5,182 nucleotides of DNA from an archaeon (GTDB lineage: Archaea; Aenigmatarchaeota; Aenigmatarchaeia; CG10238-14; SCSR01): the NCBI GenBank assembly GCA_004297575.1, contig SCSR01000108.1, forward strand, positions 1-5,182, in the 5' to 3' direction. The notes beneath the pieces are model-generated. The model was not told the origin of the DNA. It saw only the letters and a list, made by a program, of their open reading frames with translations, and searched no databases. Position 1 is the stretch's first letter; each line of letters begins with the position of its first letter. Shown piece by piece: positions 4,415 to 5,182 of the stretch. The translations under genes were made by a program, and so were the position numbers.

Positions 4415-5182
4415 CTCAAAATCTCATCAGCACTCAGTGCAAGTTCCTGCAGCACGCTTGTCGGCACGCCAGTGCTCTTCGCCAACGCCTTGATATCCTT
4501 TACAGCCAGTTGCTTTAACAAAACAATTCCCGCATCTCCCAGTCTCGCCTCCACCACTGGGCTCATCCCTTTCAATATCGTTATCGGGTAAAGTTTCTTT
4601 TCCTCTATCATCTGTTCCAATCCCTTGTCTTCAGGTGATTTCCATCCGATATGTCTTATCCCGCGACATTCTCCGTAACGCCTGGCATGGTCTGAGATTT
4701 TCGTGTTGCATACGACCATCGCCTTGGAAAAATTCAACTTGCCTCCGTTCAAATCCTCAAATGTCGAGTTAGCTTCCAGAAAAACACCCAACCCTGTAAA
4801 AGTATGGTGCTGCAGATGGTGCTTCACTTCCACGTACAGGACTTCATCATCATTCTTTGCAATCACGTCAATCTCATGGTTCACGCAGCTGCCGTCGACA
4901 ATCTGGTTCATAAAGATGCGATAGCCATACTCCTGCAGCAACAGCCCAACGAACTTTTCAAAATCCGGTTTCGGTCTGAGTTTGGCAACTGCCTCGCGCA
5001 AATCTATCTGGTGCTTCAATTCAGGCCTGTGCTTTCCCAGATTGTGGAAGACCAATTGCAAAATCTTCTTGCTGGTGATGCCGTCATACATCTGCTCCAC
5101 TACCTTGTCCGCTACCAGCTGCGCCTGTTCAGGTGTCGCATGCATCCTCAGGCATGTCCTTACGACTTTCTGCCTGTCAAAC
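4411..5182 (-). CDS. ATP-cone / Mrr-like nuclease / helix-hairpin-helix protein (5' end outside window)
   Basis: The frame stays open to the right edge (first full codon 5181-5179), giving 256 visible residues. The ATG at 5145 is internal, because the 12 residues before it (FDRQKVVRTCLR) continue an ATP-cone: FDRQKVVRTCLR, then a CLxxGAxxxxA-like helix pair, then TSKKILQLVFHNL. The cone occupies residues 1-68 and in other proteins binds ATP or dATP as a regulator. A PD-(D/E)xK nuclease of the Mrr/RecB-like type follows (about 72-185), with D105 in HEIDVIA and E118-V-K120 as the D...ExK catalytic signature. The C-terminus (about 204-254, GMSPVVEARLGDAGIVLL and following) resembles a helix-hairpin-helix DNA-binding unit. 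Similar ATP-cone nucleases occur in archaea and Bacteroidetes and are usually annotated only as restriction endonuclease. The in vivo substrate is unknown; a nucleotide-regulated DNA repair or defence nuclease is inferred. Confidence 0.82.
   Translation of the reverse strand, partial: FDRQKVVRTCLRMHATPEQAQLVADKVVEQMYDGITSKKILQLVFHNLGKHRPELKHQIDLREAVAKLRPKPDFEKFVGLLLQEYGYRIFMNQIVDGSCVNHEIDVIAKNDDEVLYVEVKHHLQHHTFTGLGVFLEANSTFEDLNGGKLNFSKAMVVCNTKISDHARRYGECRGIRHIGWKSPEDKGLEQMIEEKKLYPITILKGMSPVVEARLGDAGIVLLKQLAVKDIKALAKSTGVPTSVLQELALSADEILR

Noticed and set aside
5143..5145. ATG at 5145 as the start of the nuclease gene
   Set aside because: The 12 codons upstream (FDRQKVVRTCLR) continue the ATP-cone in frame to the window edge, so the true start lies outside.
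3908..5182. Restriction-modification system made of the nuclease and methyltransferase
   Set aside because: The methyltransferase has a membrane helix and FAM173 protein-methyltransferase motifs, with no DNA-methyltransferase catalytic motif or target-recognition domain.
1..5182. CRISPR array, insertion sequence or rRNA
   Set aside because: No regularly spaced long repeats, no transposase-like protein or terminal inverted repeats, and no rRNA-like sequence were seen.

Overview
The window is about 5.2 kb of an archaeal chromosome or contig. Four observations support this. A tRNA m1A58 methyltransferase and the tail of an Lhr-type helicase both have archaeal-style sequence. A DUF2683/RelE toxin-antitoxin pair of a type common in archaea is present. 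AT-rich TATA-like boxes sit about 25-28 bp upstream of most start codons, with almost no Shine-Dalgarno sequences, which points to leaderless mRNAs. A tRNA gene lacks an encoded CCA end. The short protein versions and sequence style would fit a DPANN-type or euryarchaeal lineage, but the sequence does not settle this.

Layout from left to right: (1) the 3' end of an Lhr-like helicase gene; (2) a two-gene type II toxin-antitoxin operon (276-785, +), with an operator-like palindrome over its start; (3) a divergent thymidylate-kinase-like P-loop protein (821-1417, +); (4) a convergent gene for an 81-residue two-helix membrane protein (1430-1675, -); (5) a secreted, asparagine-sequon-rich DUF5667 protein (1749-2678, -); (6) a divergently transcribed TrmI-type tRNA methyltransferase that appears to lack its N-terminal domain (2755-3330, +); (7) an AT-rich cupin gene (3406-3774, +); (8) tRNA-Val(GAC) on the minus strand; (9) a minus-strand operon that enters from the right edge. 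That operon encodes an ATP-cone/Mrr-like nuclease/helix-hairpin-helix protein (5' end outside the window), then a membrane-anchored FAM173-like methyltransferase joined to it by a 4-base ATGA overlap, with the tRNA 7 bp downstream.

The genes do not form one pathway. Two functional units are clear: the toxin-antitoxin pair, and the translationally coupled nuclease-methyltransferase pair. The rest are singly promoted housekeeping or accessory genes, with RNA modification and tRNA, nucleotide metabolism and cell-surface roles. No gap reaches 300 bp, and the intergenic spaces hold mostly promoters and short oligo-T terminators. I see no clear previously undescribed multi-gene system. The most interesting items are the ATP-cone nuclease operon, the shortened TrmI, the kinase with a rewritten DR(Y) motif and the sequon-dense surface protein.
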